DNA from: Paramarasmius palmivorus
Taxonomy: Eukaryota; Basidiomycota; Agaricomycetes; Agaricales; Marasmiaceae
NCBI GenBank assembly: GCA_037176845.1
Contig: JAYKXP010000171.1
Span: forward strand, 25,973 to 89,972
DNA: 64,000 nucleotides
Direction: 5' to 3'
Shown here piece by piece: positions 46,300 to 60,290 of this stretch. A model generated the notes under the pieces. It searched no databases. It saw only the letters and a program-made list of their open reading frames with translations, and was not told the DNA's origin. Within the stretch, counting starts at the first letter, position 1. Each line of letters starts with the position of its first letter. Both the position numbers and the translations under genes were made by a program.

Positions 46300-47890
46300 G
46301 TGCCAACGTGTGTAGAACGCATGTTCACCCTGAGGCTGTTCCCACACAGCAGTCGGACATTGAACGCGAGAATAGCATGATATCGATTGGAACTAAATTG
46401 AGGTGAGGTCATGCCGCATGGCGAACAGGACAAATGGCATTCTCAGCGTCTGTGCATAGCTTCGAACAAGCGCCTCAGAATCTGGGGTCACTATGTCGGG
46501 AACGGGGGCGATCTGCATCCCTAGGCATGGTCAAAGCGAAGAGGTGGCGGGGAACACCTTGACCTAGCATACGGAAGTCTAGTTCAGATGGTATGTACGC
46601 CAGCCTGACCGACACAAGGAAGGTGATCGAACTCGGAGCTGACATTGCATCCTTGAATTATTATTATTGAACGATCGAGGACCTTTGCTGTTACGGGCAG
46701 CACACCATTAGAGGAAAGTTTGGAGAAACGGTGATCAGAGTTCTCACCTCGCAATTGCAACTCTGAGCTCCATCCAAACCAACCCAGCTTCTATGTCCAA
46801 CCAGGACTGCAATTATCGAAGCTCACGGCACTCTTGAACACCTAGTTGGGACACCTTGGATCGTTTAGGTACTTCGACTTGCTCACAGTACGGTTTTGTT
46901 AGGCTGGTCGACTGGTTAGAGACGCATTTGATATCCGGATGTCAGGGACACGGTCCATTTCGACTGCAGCACCGAATGTAAAGACCCCGAGCGATCGCTC
47001 AGACTAAAGAAGGTTGCATCACTGGATCATAACGAGCCACTGGCAGCCTTTTGCGCGAAGCATTTTCTGGAGCTTGTCGGATGGAACGGGACCACCTATT
47101 ATCCATGCATGTTAAAGCTAGGATGATGCAAGAGGATGTTAACAGAATAGATCTTGCCAATACGAGGCCTGCTTACCATTCCCAAGTCAACCTTAAATGT
47201 GAATCCAAAGCGCCATTGGGCATCCTGGTTTCTCTTGCTGACTCCGACACCTGTCTCCACAATTTTGCGACCTTGGTAGGAGCCTGTATTGATCTGAGCT
47301 GGGGCGAGCGACGAAACGGTGGTTTTGTATCAAGTCATCTATCAACGTCTCCACGTCTTTAGTGCAACAGAAGGCACCCAAACCATCGAACGCCATGTGT
47401 TTCGCTGGATACTATACCTAGAAGAACGCAAGCGTTAGGTCATGAAAGGCTTAAGAAAGATAACACCTACAAATCCCATTCCAACATGGCACCTTCAAGG
47501 CAAAAGATATTGTTCAGAGTTGATGTGGGCATTGAAACATTGAAGAACCGACATCGCCGCAAATCATCATACAAGAGTAGCAAACCCAATCTCGAGATTT
47601 TCTGCCTGAGTTCCTGTTGTTGGAGGACGAATATGAGCTGCAGAACAAAAGTAGACAGGAAGAATCCACCGACCGCTTTGAACGCTTGAGCCTCGAGGCA
47701 TAATCGCTCCCGCTAACGAAAGTTCGGCATCCTTCGTTCAGCGCGGTTTCCGAAATAGGCTACCACGAATGTTTGCCTTCAACCGCGTAGCGTAGCCTAA
47801 ACCACCGATCCGATTCCATATTGTTCGATACGCGCATGAGCTCCAAATCTGATGTCTTCGCTTTGCGTTGATGAAACTTGCTATCTCTAG
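46300..47890. other. Unrecognised stretch
   Basis: Only short frames (60-100 codons) without known motifs. It probably includes the worn left edge of the right-hand array; nothing firmer can be supported. Confidence 0.35.
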
Positions 47891-49560
47891 TTGAAACAAC
47901 GAGGTATAAGCAACGGAAGAGATACAACGAGAGGTGCAGATATACCGATTTTCGCGTTGAAATGCTGCACATCTTCGGATTCTTCTCTTGAGCTTTCACC
48001 TCTACTCGAACTAGGCGGTGGCTCCTGGCCAAGGCCTAGAGCTCGAACATCACGTTCATCGATATGGTACCTGGTCAAAAGCAAGAGTTATTGATCATTG
48101 TATAACCGAGTCGCGCTAAACACAAATATCAGCGAAAAAGAAGCATCATACGGAGAGGTATCAAGACCTACCAACAAAGATATTCATGCACTAATATCGG
48201 CCAGCCGCTACCAGCACCGAGGATCATCCCAAACGTTCTGAGCCGCTCTTTCTAAACCTTGCATGCACCCAATACGACATCCTTCACAAACGAACACGAT
48301 ATCCAGATGCCATCGAGCCAAAGGAAGCATCAATTTGCTAGATGGTAGACGTGTCGGGACCTTGGTGAAATATGCTGTTCTGGCAGCAAATTTCCAGATA
48401 CGTGATAGGTATCGACACCTCGAGGCTAGTTGAAGCTTCAACGTTCAATCCTCGAAGGAACGATTATGCCTCGGCGGAATCCAGGGTCTCGGTGAAAGGT
48501 CAAAACCTTCCACGAGTTGAACACCAGCGCAGAAACCGGATGCTTGGGCTCGTAGATTCACCTCCTAGAACTACCACTTTCGGGTCCAATCTCTCGACGA
48601 CATCGAGAGGCAACACCCCCATCTGAATCTGGGGCTCTTTATGCTGCCTAGATGGCTAGGATGACACCGAAAGCTGACCCGAGCTCCCAGCGTGTAACAA
48701 TTCGGAGGATATGGGAAAGAGTTGAGTTGCGAGATAGGATAAGGGCGTAGGGTTTGCGGTTGCTGCCAGACCATGATAGTTGCGTCTTGAGGAGGAAGCA
48801 GGTGCGGCGGCATGACAGCAACTGGTAATGAGAAACTTTCTTCCTGAATTTGCCAAGTTGACTCAGAGCCTTTCAAAGCTGGGACTCCGTGTGGTTGTAG
48901 ACGCCGCTATAGCCAATATGGCATCAGTAAGGCGCATTACAAGAGCAACGAACGGCGAGCACTTACCCTGGACGTCGTGCAGTAGAACCAATCCAGATCA
49001 ACCATCTACTCCACCACGCTGGTCTTTTCATATAAACTTATCATCACCACATTGACACCATAAGCAGGCTCGCGACTTTGGGGAATGGACGACACGAGAG
49101 TCGCAAAGTCGATAGTGGGTGCGAACAAAGGGAGCGGGCGGAACTCGTAGTGCTCATGGAAATCCATGGTGGTTGCGGCATGAGGGCAATATATGAGAGG
49201 ATATGCGAGAAAAGGGAACGGGAGACTCGTTGAGACCGCGTTCGTCCTGCAGAGTTGTGAGAGCTAGGGAAAGGAAACGTGTAGCGTAGGATGCGGGGGT
49301 CGAGCACAGGGCGACCGGACGCGTTGTAATGGGAGTGGGAAGTAGGAACGGAAATTGTAGAGAGCCTATGTCGCGTGAATAACGCAACTGAGGCCTAGTC
49401 TTGTTGGCTGGAGTTGTGTTGAAGGTACTGTAGTGGTTTGAGTTCAGATGAATTAGAGATCGTCTCGGGATAGTGTTGAGGGACGTGTTTGAGAAGGCTG
49501 GTGGAGGATAACACATCTTTGAAAATGTAAATGACGTTCTGAGCTTATAATTGCCTAGGA
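47891..49560 (-). pseudogene. Array unit (decayed gene-family copy)
   Basis: 47,900-48,450 is homologous to 56,500-57,020 (for example CAATTTGCTAGATGGTAGAC here and CAGTTTGCTGGATCGTAGGC there). The diagnostic intron is at 48,907-48,966 on the - strand (GTAAGTGCTC...TTACTGATG...CTATAG). The following exon block (49,040-49,500) matches 14,780-15,060, 52,040-52,310 and 62,900-63,140, but carries several frame breaks. Confidence 0.6.
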
Positions 49561-52440
49561 GGAGCTATGTGTGACAGTGAACAGCGTCAGGAGTAGCGTA
49601 CATACCGGAATCCTAAGGGCATGCCTTGGATGATTCGGAATTAGGGCTGATCCTTCTGTGTCGCTGGAAAATATATCAGATCAAATAACGACGCAAAGAA
49701 AACGGTTGAGCATACCTCTATAGGCTTGCAGAGACAAACACCCATTGAATGAGGTGGTCGTTTTGAGGAGAAAAGTGCCGGCGGCAAAACGCTTACACCT
49801 CGACGACCACCATCCTTTTCCTCACTCATCGAATGCTCCTCCAAGGATTTCAATTCGGCATGCCCAACTCTTTTCCAATGTCACGACAGGTGCGTATTTT
49901 TCATCCTACATCTCTTGCTGTACGCTCAACCCATTGCTCAGGGTGAAATCACGCGTTATGCCTGCGACCTCGATACTCCAACCTGTTTCGGAGCCCACAG
50001 GAGGAATTTCGCGGGAAGAATGACTATGAAAAGGTGCAATTCAAAGCTCCAGCTCTACTCCCGCTCTCACATTCTTCACGCCGCCTAAAGCTCGGCCGCA
50101 AAGTACTCAACACGCCCGTCTCAAAATTACAACTCTACAACCAACAACACCCTCGCGAGCTCTACCGTGCCTCCTGCCTACCGTACTGCCCTACACCGCC
50201 TCTACTCCCAATCTACTCTCGCTAGAGGAATTGATGTATCTCCGCCCGACCAACACCAGCACCCCAAATCTACAACCCAACGCCTCGGTAGTCCAGTCCA
50301 TAAACCCAAACTACGAAGACGCTCCGTCCGAGTCCCTGCTACGAATTTTCTCGCATCTACCGGAATTTAACGATCAACGATCACCCAATACCTCGTACAA
50401 CTCTCAGCTACGGTACAGATCTATGCCATCCTCCAACGTTCGAGTTCCGGAGGTATTGGGTAGCCGAGCTCTGGTATTATGACGACGTGCGACTAGGATG
50501 GGCGTCGAGTCGGTATTTGGTCAGTTGAGGGGTGGAGATTAGACTCAGGAGATCCTTGGAAGAAACGGTCAACAAGCTCAGTAAGTAGCTAGGATATACA
50601 AGCTAGTTGTTATCAAGATGCTCATACTACTCTAGAGCAACGTTGAAAGCTCCTACATCAGCTCCAAGGCGCAGATATACCTTTCATGGATTCCTTCCAT
50701 TTTGGGAAGGACCCTTACTACATATGGGCAACGCCTTGAATACGACATTACTATCAACTACGTAGGTACGCTTTACAAGCTCTCGCCACAGTCAAAGAGC
50801 CATCGTTCCCTTTCATAGGATGACCTGAACATATGTACCGAGTGACTGGATAACGGCGTATTATTGGGTAGAGGTACTAAAGTCCAGAATCGATGAGAAC
50901 GATGCGTCGCGTGTATTGTAAAAGATATGTACTTGTTGAATGAATAACATCATTCTCTAAAAGACCGTCCACTGCCTACGTACTCGTATTCAGAAGCAAA
51001 AGCGAGGAAGGCATCCCCGATTTCGAGTTGTGTATCATACCCGGAAGGTGACGGGTGTTTTCAGGAGCGATGGTGGGGAATCTCTCATGTCGCTCGACGT
51101 TCTGTATGATCTAGGTTGACTACTGAAAGAACATCAACATCAGTCGATAGCAGAACAGAAGAAAGAGAGCACCCACCGAGACGGTGAGAATAGTTAGCGC
51201 TTCCCAGCTTTTCTTCGTAGCTCATTATCCCGTTTCCTTTCCTTCATCCGAGCCCGAATCAGCGTACCTCTCCTCACCTCCTCCAATGTGGGCGTAGGAG
51301 ACGTCCAATAGGTGCTCGAACGACATCCCCACGATGTGTCATGCTGACGATGACAGCCACCTGTATCTCTGCGCGAAGTTGATGCAGACAAGGCGTGATT
51401 TGGGCAGATCTCATGAGCGAAGAAAGCTTGGAGCTTTGGCTCGAGAGAAGTGGAACTGGGGGTGTCGATGTGCGGAGCCGAAAAAGGGGAAATGGAGGCG
51501 TCGGTTGGTAAAAAACCAACGAGCCTTCAGGCAGCTCATGGGAATAGGCTTGGAGTATGGGAGTAGGAAGAGTAGGGCCCTGGGGCGGGAGAATGGTGGA
51601 GAGTGGGGTGTTGCTGCCAAACTGATATGTTTGCGTTTCGAGGAAGGCGGATGTGCGAGAACGTTATTTTGAAGTTTGCCGCGCTCATTTACAGGCTGAA
51701 ACTGCCGCTGAGAGGTTGTCGATATCGCTATAGGTGATAAGATGTCAGTAAGTCGCATGCCAAAAGAAAGGAATCGAGCCTGAGAGCACTCACTCTGGGT
51801 GTTGTAAGGTATCACCGGTCACCAAAAAATCCAATTGAACCATCGATTCAACTTCCCTGAGCCTCTCGTCGCTATCTCTGCGACTCGATGGAATGTAGTT
51901 GGGGAGAAAATTCGGACTTGTCGCCGGTTGCTGGTCGCATAGGGTGCGTTGGTATTGAGGACATTCACGGTGTTATTATAAGAGGCTGGGTGATATACGA
52001 GGCGAGGAAGGATGACAAGAGTGTCGTGGAGACGTTCATCCTGCGGGATCTGGAGAGGTGGGGACGGGAAAGGTGCAACCATGAGGACTACGATGCGGGG
52101 GTAAAGTACAGGTCGCTAGACGCGTTGTATTGCGACTGGGAGAAGAAAAGGGATGAGTATAACCCATATCGCGAGAGGAGGGGAGTCGCAGCATATTCGA
52201 GGCGGTTTGGGTTGATCAGACGGCACTATAGTAGTTTTGGATTGGAGTGACTGGGAATGGGGTCGACGTAGTGTCGGGAGCGCGTTTGAGAAGGTGGCAG
52301 AAAGCTTTTGGGTTATTCATGAACAGAAATACATCTTCGAAGGTTTAGATAGCATTTTAGTGATTGTATTTGGCTTGGAGGAGCTATGAGTGACGGTGAA
52401 AAACGGTGAGAGTAGCGTACATACCGTCTCAGTGCCATGG
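49561..52440 (-). pseudogene. Array unit (decayed gene-family copy)
   Basis: Contains all modules of the about 2.8-kb unit: the conserved border GTAGCGTACATACCG at 49,595, the AAGTGCCGGCGGCAAA block at 49,773, the 50.3-50.5 kb block (CTATGCCATCCTCCAACGTT), the 50.7-kb block (TTCCATTTTGGGAAGG...CATATGGGCA), the diagnostic - strand intron 51,728-51,793 and the 52.0-52.3 kb exon block. The + strand frame 51,888-52,250 is open for 120 codons, but copies elsewhere are not, and intron signals favour the - strand. Confidence 0.6.
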
Positions 52441-55400
52441 ATGATTCTTTCTTGTGTTTCTTGAACTTGATTTTGCTGAGCTACGAGAGAATGTATATAA
52501 GATCCAGGAACGATATGCAAAGACAATTGAACCCACCTTTAAAATTATAGGCCAGCAGAAATGAACGCGTTGAACGAGGTGGACGTTTTGAGGAAAGGCA
52601 AGCGCCGGCGACGAACGCGCTTGCACCTCGACCACCATGACGTCGACCCTTTTCCATCCAATGCTTCCGAGTATGAGGGCTCTAGTTCCGCCATATATAT
52701 CGTCTCCAATGTGACAGGTGCGCATTATTTTGCCTACATCCCCAGCAGCACGTTCAGCCCATGTCTCACAGGAAAACTACGCGACATCGGTTCACCTCTC
52801 CGAGGAGTCAATCTTCCAGGTGCTCAGAGTGGGGACTTCATTCGCAATATATGTCGGACGTTCCGACTATGTCCTCACCTTCTCACTCTATGCTCTGTTC
52901 TCATGGCGTAGACACCGTCTAGGCAATCATAATGGCCTCGGATACTCAACAAAGTCAAGACCAGAAATTGAAACTGACCTTGAGCATCGTTCTTTCCCTG
53001 GCACCGTCAATCATCGACTGTATGCCCAACACTTCCTTGTCCGGGGTTGGGAGATCACTGCCAACGAAGCTTGCGATACCGCAACGTCTGAGTCCAGAGG
53101 TACCTATCTCTATACGTATGCAGGCCTTATCGCTGACATTGCCATCTCTATAATTCGGGAAGGTCGATTATGGCAACTAGTGCCTCGAACGCTTCACCGC
53201 TTCGTTCAATACCAGACGGCGGTCTTTATGACCTCAACCTCGACATCCTGACCTCTTTCGGTGTCCAGAGCAGGGATTCCGCTACCGAAAGATCAATGCA
53301 AAGGTGCGTTATCGACTATCCGATTTTCCTACCTCCATAACGTTGGCTAGGTCCACAGCTTGCTTCAAAGGACCATAAAGACCTCAATACTCTTTGAACT
53401 CAAACCACCGCCGGTACAGTAACCGTTCTTTGCAACTCCCTGGATCCAATACCTCCACCGCCAATGGTGCGCGAGGCTTCAAGTAATTCGCGGGCTGCAC
53501 CTATAATGAAGAACTGTAATTGCAGGAATAACAAGGAAACACCGAACGATAGAGGTTTCAAGCCATCGATGCTTTGAGGATTGAAGGTGACTATGTTTTC
53601 CGTTCTAGTCCCATACGTGAGCTCACTATATTATCGCATCTACAGTACAGGTTTCGATTCACCGTCAACCACTCCACAGGAACTCACTGTCGTATCCGAA
53701 CCTGATTCCTAGGTCTATACCCCTCTACCCTACGCCCAAACTTCCGACAAGATTGAGAGGCTCTCGACCGCCATGCAATCCTACGCAAAGGTAGGCTCTA
53801 CATTTTATACCTGTATTCCTTATGCTGATCCAGAGAGAGATCTCGTGTATTAAAGTCGTATTATTCATCCGAGCTGCCGCAATAAAATCGTGACCACAAA
53901 ATTTATGTTCATTATTACCAATTCCAATGCTTCCGATACGTTCGGACATGGTTGGCTCTGCACGTACACGAACGATAAGCCAACAGAAGCTTGAATGGCA
54001 TGAACACTTTCACGCCAGCATCAATCGACTCTAAAAGCGTTGGCAGCAAGAGGAATGGGTGTCAGTAAAACGCGTTGAAGAGACTAGGAGTAACCAGTAC
54101 TGACCATTTGTATGTGGAACAAGAACTTGACCATCATGACCACCGCACGATCCGCTGCAAACTTTTTCGTGACTTTTCACAGCTGGGATATACAAGGTAG
54201 GAGGGCAAGGGCTTTGTTGACTCGAGAAAATCAACGATTTCCGAATCCGGGAGCTCTACCAATGCCATCACACGTCCAAACCCTTATTCGGACGGTAACC
54301 GAAGAGACAATGTTATCCATAGCTCCAAGCCTGCGAAGAACGCGAGAATCAGCCGGTGAACCACTCAAGCAAGATGATGAACGACGTACACTTGCTACAG
54401 ACGTTGAACTTCGGCTCAGCATTATCATCCATCACCTCACCAATGAAAGAACTGCCAGAGTTGTGACGGCCCACCGAATACCTGCTCCTCCTTCCTCCTT
54501 GCTACACTCCCCAGTTGGCGCAGGTGGTGTCTGTGTGACGGTGCGGGAGTACGCTCTCCCTCGAATCCATCGTCTCCCCCTTGCGCCCATGCTACCTCTT
54601 CACCCAAATCCGATCCATACACACATCCACGATAACTAGGCCTCCACGACCAACGCTGCAATCCTAACCTGGAACAAGCCCAAACTCAAAGAAAGAACGC
54701 CCAACTTTGGAGCTGGAGGTGGATATGGGGGCAAGGTTCAGTGGTGGGTGTATCGACACCGAAACCTCGTCTACACCCGGATCTCTTCTTGGTAGAGCAA
54801 CCTCAAGGGAATACCCGTGCGTGCTAGGTGTTTATGATGAGGAATACGGGTTTAAGAGGGGGTAGTTAGTTTGTAGTTCGGGAAGGTAGACGTCTCCAGT
54901 ATTCTATTCGGGTGCTGTATCGATGAAGAGTGGGGTGTTTGGTCGGGGAGGACTTGGATCTTTTGCGTGTATAGGTGTGAATGGGAGTTAAAGGTGCGGA
55001 AGTCAGCAAACGGGTGGAAAGAGAGAGAGAGAGAGAGAAAAGGTACACACCTTGAACGTTACTGTACGACCAGCACCCTTCCCTGACGGTCTTTTTCTTT
55101 TGCTTTGCTGCTAACTGCTTGTCTGTAAGAAGCCCTCGCGTAGCCATGTTAGGTGGAGTGTGTTGACTGGGGGAGACAGCGGAGTGGGCGATGCGCGAGG
55201 CTTGAGGACGAGGAACTCGTGTAGAGATCGTTGTCTGGTGGAATCCGAGTTCCTAAGGAACGTGAGACCTTGGGCCAGTCGTCGTAGAGAGTATAGAAGG
55301 TTCATTTTGAGTGTTTGAGTTTAGGTTGTCGGGCTGGCGTTGGGTGTGGTGGACAAATGTATGTCTGTTCATGGCTTGAACGCGTTTTTGCGAGGGAGAC

Positions 55401-57180
55401 AGGAAGTTGTTGGGTCAAAGATGTGGCGGAATAAATTTTTGGGAATGTACATGAAGAATTGGGCGTGCGCTTGCGTCAGAGGAGGAATGAGCAACGATGA
55501 AAAACATAGAGACAAGAGGTAGCGTACATACCAAAAGTCCAGAAATCCTGCAACGCCTCGGGTGGTACTTGAAGTCGATTTTGTTGAGCTATTGAAAGGT
55601 ATGAGAATGAAAAAGGTTAGTAGGGAATGGTTGAACGTACATGGATGCGTTGAAGGAGGTGATGGTTTGGAAGAAAGTCAAACGCCGCGGCGAACGGTTT
55701 CGCTTTGACCACCATGTCACTTTCCTCAAAGAGCTCTAGCCTTCCATGCACATCTTAGTAGGTATGTCTACATATTTTTACATTCCTAGCGGTACGGTTG
55801 ATTTATCCCTCAGAGTAAAACACACTCAACATTCCGCCCTGACGAGGAAAATGTACGTTCCCGATACTTCAACGCATTTCTCATCCCCATACCGTATCTA
55901 CAGGCCTTGATTTACCATCGATCACTCAGCAGGCTCTTTTAACCCGATATTCAAACTCACACTTACAACGGGCTGCTTCAGCTCTACCGCAACCGCCGCG
56001 ATTACGCTCGAGGTTCATGGCCCAAAGTTCCAACGATATCAAGCTAGATTGACAGGTTCAAAGAAGACTATCATACAATAATAGGCAAAGGTACGGTCTA
56101 CGGCTTATATCTATATTCCCTATGTTGATACCGAATTCAGAGATAAACTTGAGCTTCAATATTGAATCCTTCGCGTCATTGATAGTACTCGAGATCCCTG
56201 TCATTCACGCTAGCACCTACAATACAAACTTGGTTTTCTGGTACTAAACCCCCGAGCGCGCGATTCCTTCGAACTGCGAAGAATGTTTACACCCAACGCT
56301 CCGGCTTCACTTCTCGTTGCTGCCTTGCTACACCCCATGGCTGAGTACCATAGCCCGTACTCCATCGGTATCTGTGCGCGTAGTTCCCTCAGTTCACAGA
56401 CCTCAACTATGCTTGCCCTAGCCTTCCAATCCAACCCATGATATTGGATGCTGCGCTAGTCGGGACAGCGAGATATCAGTGAGGAAAGGGCTGTAACAAA
56501 AAGAACAGACGTACCGGCAACCGTGTTGAAACCTTGCGCATCTTCAGCTCTTCTTGCGGACATTCATCTCTGCTCAGCCTCGTGGCCAAGCCCTGGAGCT
56601 TGAACCATTGACACGTTCATTTATAGGTACGGCGCCTTGTTCGTCAGAGAGTAACCTAGTGCTAAACCTAAGTATCAGCGAGACGAAGCGTTAAGTATGT
56701 GTAGATCCAAGACATACCAGCGAGGATATCGATTCGCTAACGTCAACGAACCGCTACCAGCCACGAAGTTCGACGCCATCCCAAAGGTTTTCAGGTTCCT
56801 TTCTAACCTTCGGCATACTCTTCACCACCTGTACCCGATACGCTGTCCTCCACGGACTAAACACAATACCCAGGAACCACAAAGGAGACGAAGGGGATTG
56901 TCGTCAGTTTGCTGGATCGTAGGCGTGCTGGAACTTAGGCAAAAGCTACTGTCCTGTCCAGAAAGTTCGAGATAAACGATATGTATCGAGCCCTTGAGGC
57001 TTGTCGAGAGTTTGATGTTTAGCAGCAATAGAAAGGTATTGGGTGAGCAATGCCGATGAAGGATGATACGCTCTAGGAGGCATAGACAGCATTTCTTTTG
57101 GCTCGTACTTGGGTAAGAGAAGGGATGAGCGACAGCGAAAAACAGTGAGAGTAAGGTACATACCGAAATCCTGGCTTATG
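52441..57180 (-). pseudogene. Two merged or partial array units
   Basis: Border motif GTAGCGTACATACC at 52,412 and 55,521. The block 53,735-53,870 is homologous to 56,090-56,180 (AAAGGTA.G.TCTAC...TATTCC.TATG.TGAT). The ATGAACGCGTTGAACGAGGTGG block occurs at 52,561 and, worn, at 55,641. Two + strand frames (52,718-53,251, 177 codons; 54,112-54,639, 175 codons) have no recognisable domain and overlap decayed modules, so I leave them out as genes. Confidence 0.5.
55021..55038. repeat. (GA)n microsatellite
   Basis: Nine uninterrupted GA dinucleotides. Confidence 0.95.
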
Positions 57181-60100
57181 CCTTGAACGGTTCTAGCTTG
57201 GTGCGGAATTTACTGAGTTATTCCAGAGTGTAGTATATTAGATCCAGGAAATATGTACGTAGAAGAGTTGAACGTACCGTTATAGTACCGCAAATAGACG
57301 AACATACATGGTTGAACGAGGTGGTCGCTTTGCGGGGAGCGCGTTTGAGAATGTGATTAGACGGCGGTTTGGGCTCATAGTCGCTTATTGGTCGCTTATG
57401 AAGAACAATGAGTGACGATGAAAAACATGGAAAGTAGCACATATACCGGCAGTCATAGTCATACCTTGAATGTTTCTATCTCAACGTGTATCCCGGAATC
57501 GTGATTATGAGTTACTAAGAGGTATGTTAGATCCAAAAATGATATGCAGAAAACAGCTGAACCCACCTTTGTATGCCCACAGAACCTCAAAACAAACGAT
57601 ACTGCATTTCGTGTCTATAGCCCGAGGAAAAGGCATATACAGCCTGGATCTCAACGAGTTACGATCAAATTGAGCTCGCTTCGAAAAAGAGCTGCAATCT
57701 CTCCAAAGAGGCTTCAAGTTCTAAGCCCGAGTCAGTCATCAATCAAGACCTCAAGCCATGTACATACCTCATTGAACCGTGTCCAGGAACTTGGAGCAAT
57801 TTCGAAGCGAATAGAAGCCCGAAGTAGAATTTAGGGCGCCTCTGTCGATATCAGAGGAGGAAGCGAGGAAGGTGAAGAGGACTTCAAAGAACTTCCCGAA
57901 GCTACTTTGCAAAGACGCCGCTTCGACGTCATGTCCACAGGAAGAAGTGATTACTTTTACTGCAATGAGAGAAGCATGCTCCGGATCCGAGAACGACTGA
58001 GAGCGAGCCAGGCCTAGGCCGCAGGATAATAACTCCAAATCCCTGCTCACAACACAGTCAGAATAGCGAAGGGTTGACTCGGAATGTTGATTCTTCGAAC
58101 AGGCATCGGCGTGTAGAAGCCAGTCATTCCCCAAATCGATCTTGCGTGAATAATACGATTTCGGTGAAGGTTGAATGATATTGTCACGGACTTGGGTAGT
58201 TGTATCTTGAAGTCTATACTACCGAACCGTTTGAGATCTGTTAGAGCCCAAAACCACCAACGTGTAGCGGTCAAACGTACCGTTTTAGGGTGAGCAGCCA
58301 AATACTCTTCCGCCTTTACCACCGCTACCTCTTTCCTCACCCAACCATGCTCCTTCAAGGATCGCGATCCTACATGCCCGCATCTTTTCCGACGTTGCAA
58401 TAGGCACGTGTATCTCCTCCTACATCCCTGGTAGCTCTCTCAACTCATGTCCCAGCGCACAACTAAGCATCACGGCTCCGACCTCAACATCGCGGCCTCT
58501 TTTGTTGCTTAGTGTGATTTCGCTAGGTGAATGACTACGAAAAGGTGCATTTACAACGCTCCAGGTTTTTCGGTTGGTTGGTACATTCGAAGATGATAAA
58601 GCGTCCAATACGATGTCCGAGAGTCGAAGATTCGAGAGTATCGTGCCGTGCTACTCCGACCCGTATATCGCGAGCGGTAATCGGAAGCTCAAACCTAAGG
58701 CTAGATTCCACGAAGACGGCAGCGCATGTGAGGGGTACTGAGGAATGATGATAAAGAAGCTTCATTTGGCCGGCTCGAGCTGCAGTCGTTCGGTAGTGAA
58801 ATGATAGGCTCATGGATGAAGTAGCTAGGGAAGAGGTTTAGCATGACGCTGCGGTGTGCTCCTTTTCCGACTGACCTTGTACCTCAATCTTTTGCTACAG
58901 CAGTGCGGTAATCTATCTGTCTTGTTCCAAAGCTTGCGCTAATCTAAGGGTTCAGTGGAAGGGAATGATATGTTTAGAAGGATTGTGACGTACCACTTAG
59001 TTCCTTGAGGATGGCGCGAAACCATCGGAGGTGAACCGTCATCGTGTACGCCCTTCTAAATGTTTGGTCACCGCCCCCAATTCTCGGCATCTCTACCTCC
59101 CATCCTGGTAATCCCCCGTTATACTGTATACTCGTGAAAAGAGCCACAGTGAGTGACCCGATATAGTGTCGGTTCCCTGATCGGGACATGGGTGTGAAGG
59201 GCGGAGATTTTCGTCTCTCCGCCATGGTTGGTAATGTTTTGACATTCTGGGACCTAAGGAACGAGAACTTGGGGCTTGGTGAACCACCTATAACGAGCAG
59301 TGATGGTCCCGATCCAGGAGGCAGCACGGGCGTTCAACGTGAAATCTACCGCGAGAATGTCAACATCGAAAGCCAATTCCCTGGCTCGTGTGGTGGGCAC
59401 AATACTGTCGAAGGCAAGCTATTGCGCCAGAGATCCTATCGATATCGATATTAAACTGAGCGTGTAAGGCTCGGAATCCAAATATGAGAAGCCAAGCGGT
59501 TTGGGAAAGGTTGGCGCGTGAGGCCTTGAGGGCCCATGTCATGTTCCCGAGGCGCTGAAGATGACTCTGGAGGGATAATGTGCAGGTAGACGTTCGACTT
59601 TCTTGATTCGGCTGAGATCTCAGATGTCGAAGCTGAAGATGTTGCTGTGGGAGGTTGGAAGTTAACAAGACGCGCTGAAAAGATGGTAAACACCTAGTAC
59701 TCACCCAGAACAGAGCTCTGGAGTTCCTTCGAACACCGAGCTTGATTCTAACATTGTCTTGGTACCGATGAATTTATCATAACCCAACACAATACAACCT
59801 TTTCATCTACGTTCGAGTGCGCAAGGAAAACGGCCACCAAGGGCAAGCGGAGCGGTAATCGCTGCGCGATGACAATGAAGACATCTACGGGTACCAAATG
59901 CGGCGGTAAGATGGCACTTGCTTTGTAGGACAACACTTGGAAAGAGCCGTATGGATGTGGTCGGCGATAACGGTGCTAAGGATCGTAGACTGGGAGTCAT
60001 TCAGGGCAGGATATGTCGGGTGCAGGGGTAGATCTGGGGGCCAAGTTGATTGGGTGGTGGAAGCCTACGATTTGTAGTTGTGAGATTGTTATGGCCTTTG

Positions 60101-60290
60101 AAGACGTGGAGGTGGTCGGGAACAGTGGTGACGGGCATCGGGAAGCGTGTTTGAGAAATGATAAAGTTGATAAAGGTTTCAAGGCAACGCAAAGGATACC
60201 TCGTAAGAGGTGTGAGGAGAAAATCGAGCCTGTCCTTGCGTAGGAGTGAGTAACTATGAAAAGCATTGAGTGGGAGCACTAGCGTACGAG
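57181..60290 (-). pseudogene. Array unit, rearranged
   Basis: Begins with two close copies of the border motif (57,160 and 57,445). Homology to other units at 58.3-58.7 kb (AAGGTGC block, - strand peptide VRKEVAVVKAEEY). The diagnostic intron at 59,675-59,704 is cut down to about 30 bp, too short to splice, which supports decay. Confidence 0.5.

Noticed and set aside
51888..52250. 120-codon + strand frame with Arg/Glu-rich sequence
   Set aside because: Homologous segments at 14.8, 49.2 and 63.0 kb are broken in this frame, and conserved intron signals run on the opposite strand.
54112..54639. 175-codon + strand ORF
   Set aside because: No recognisable domain and no conservation among array copies that I can see; likely a chance frame.
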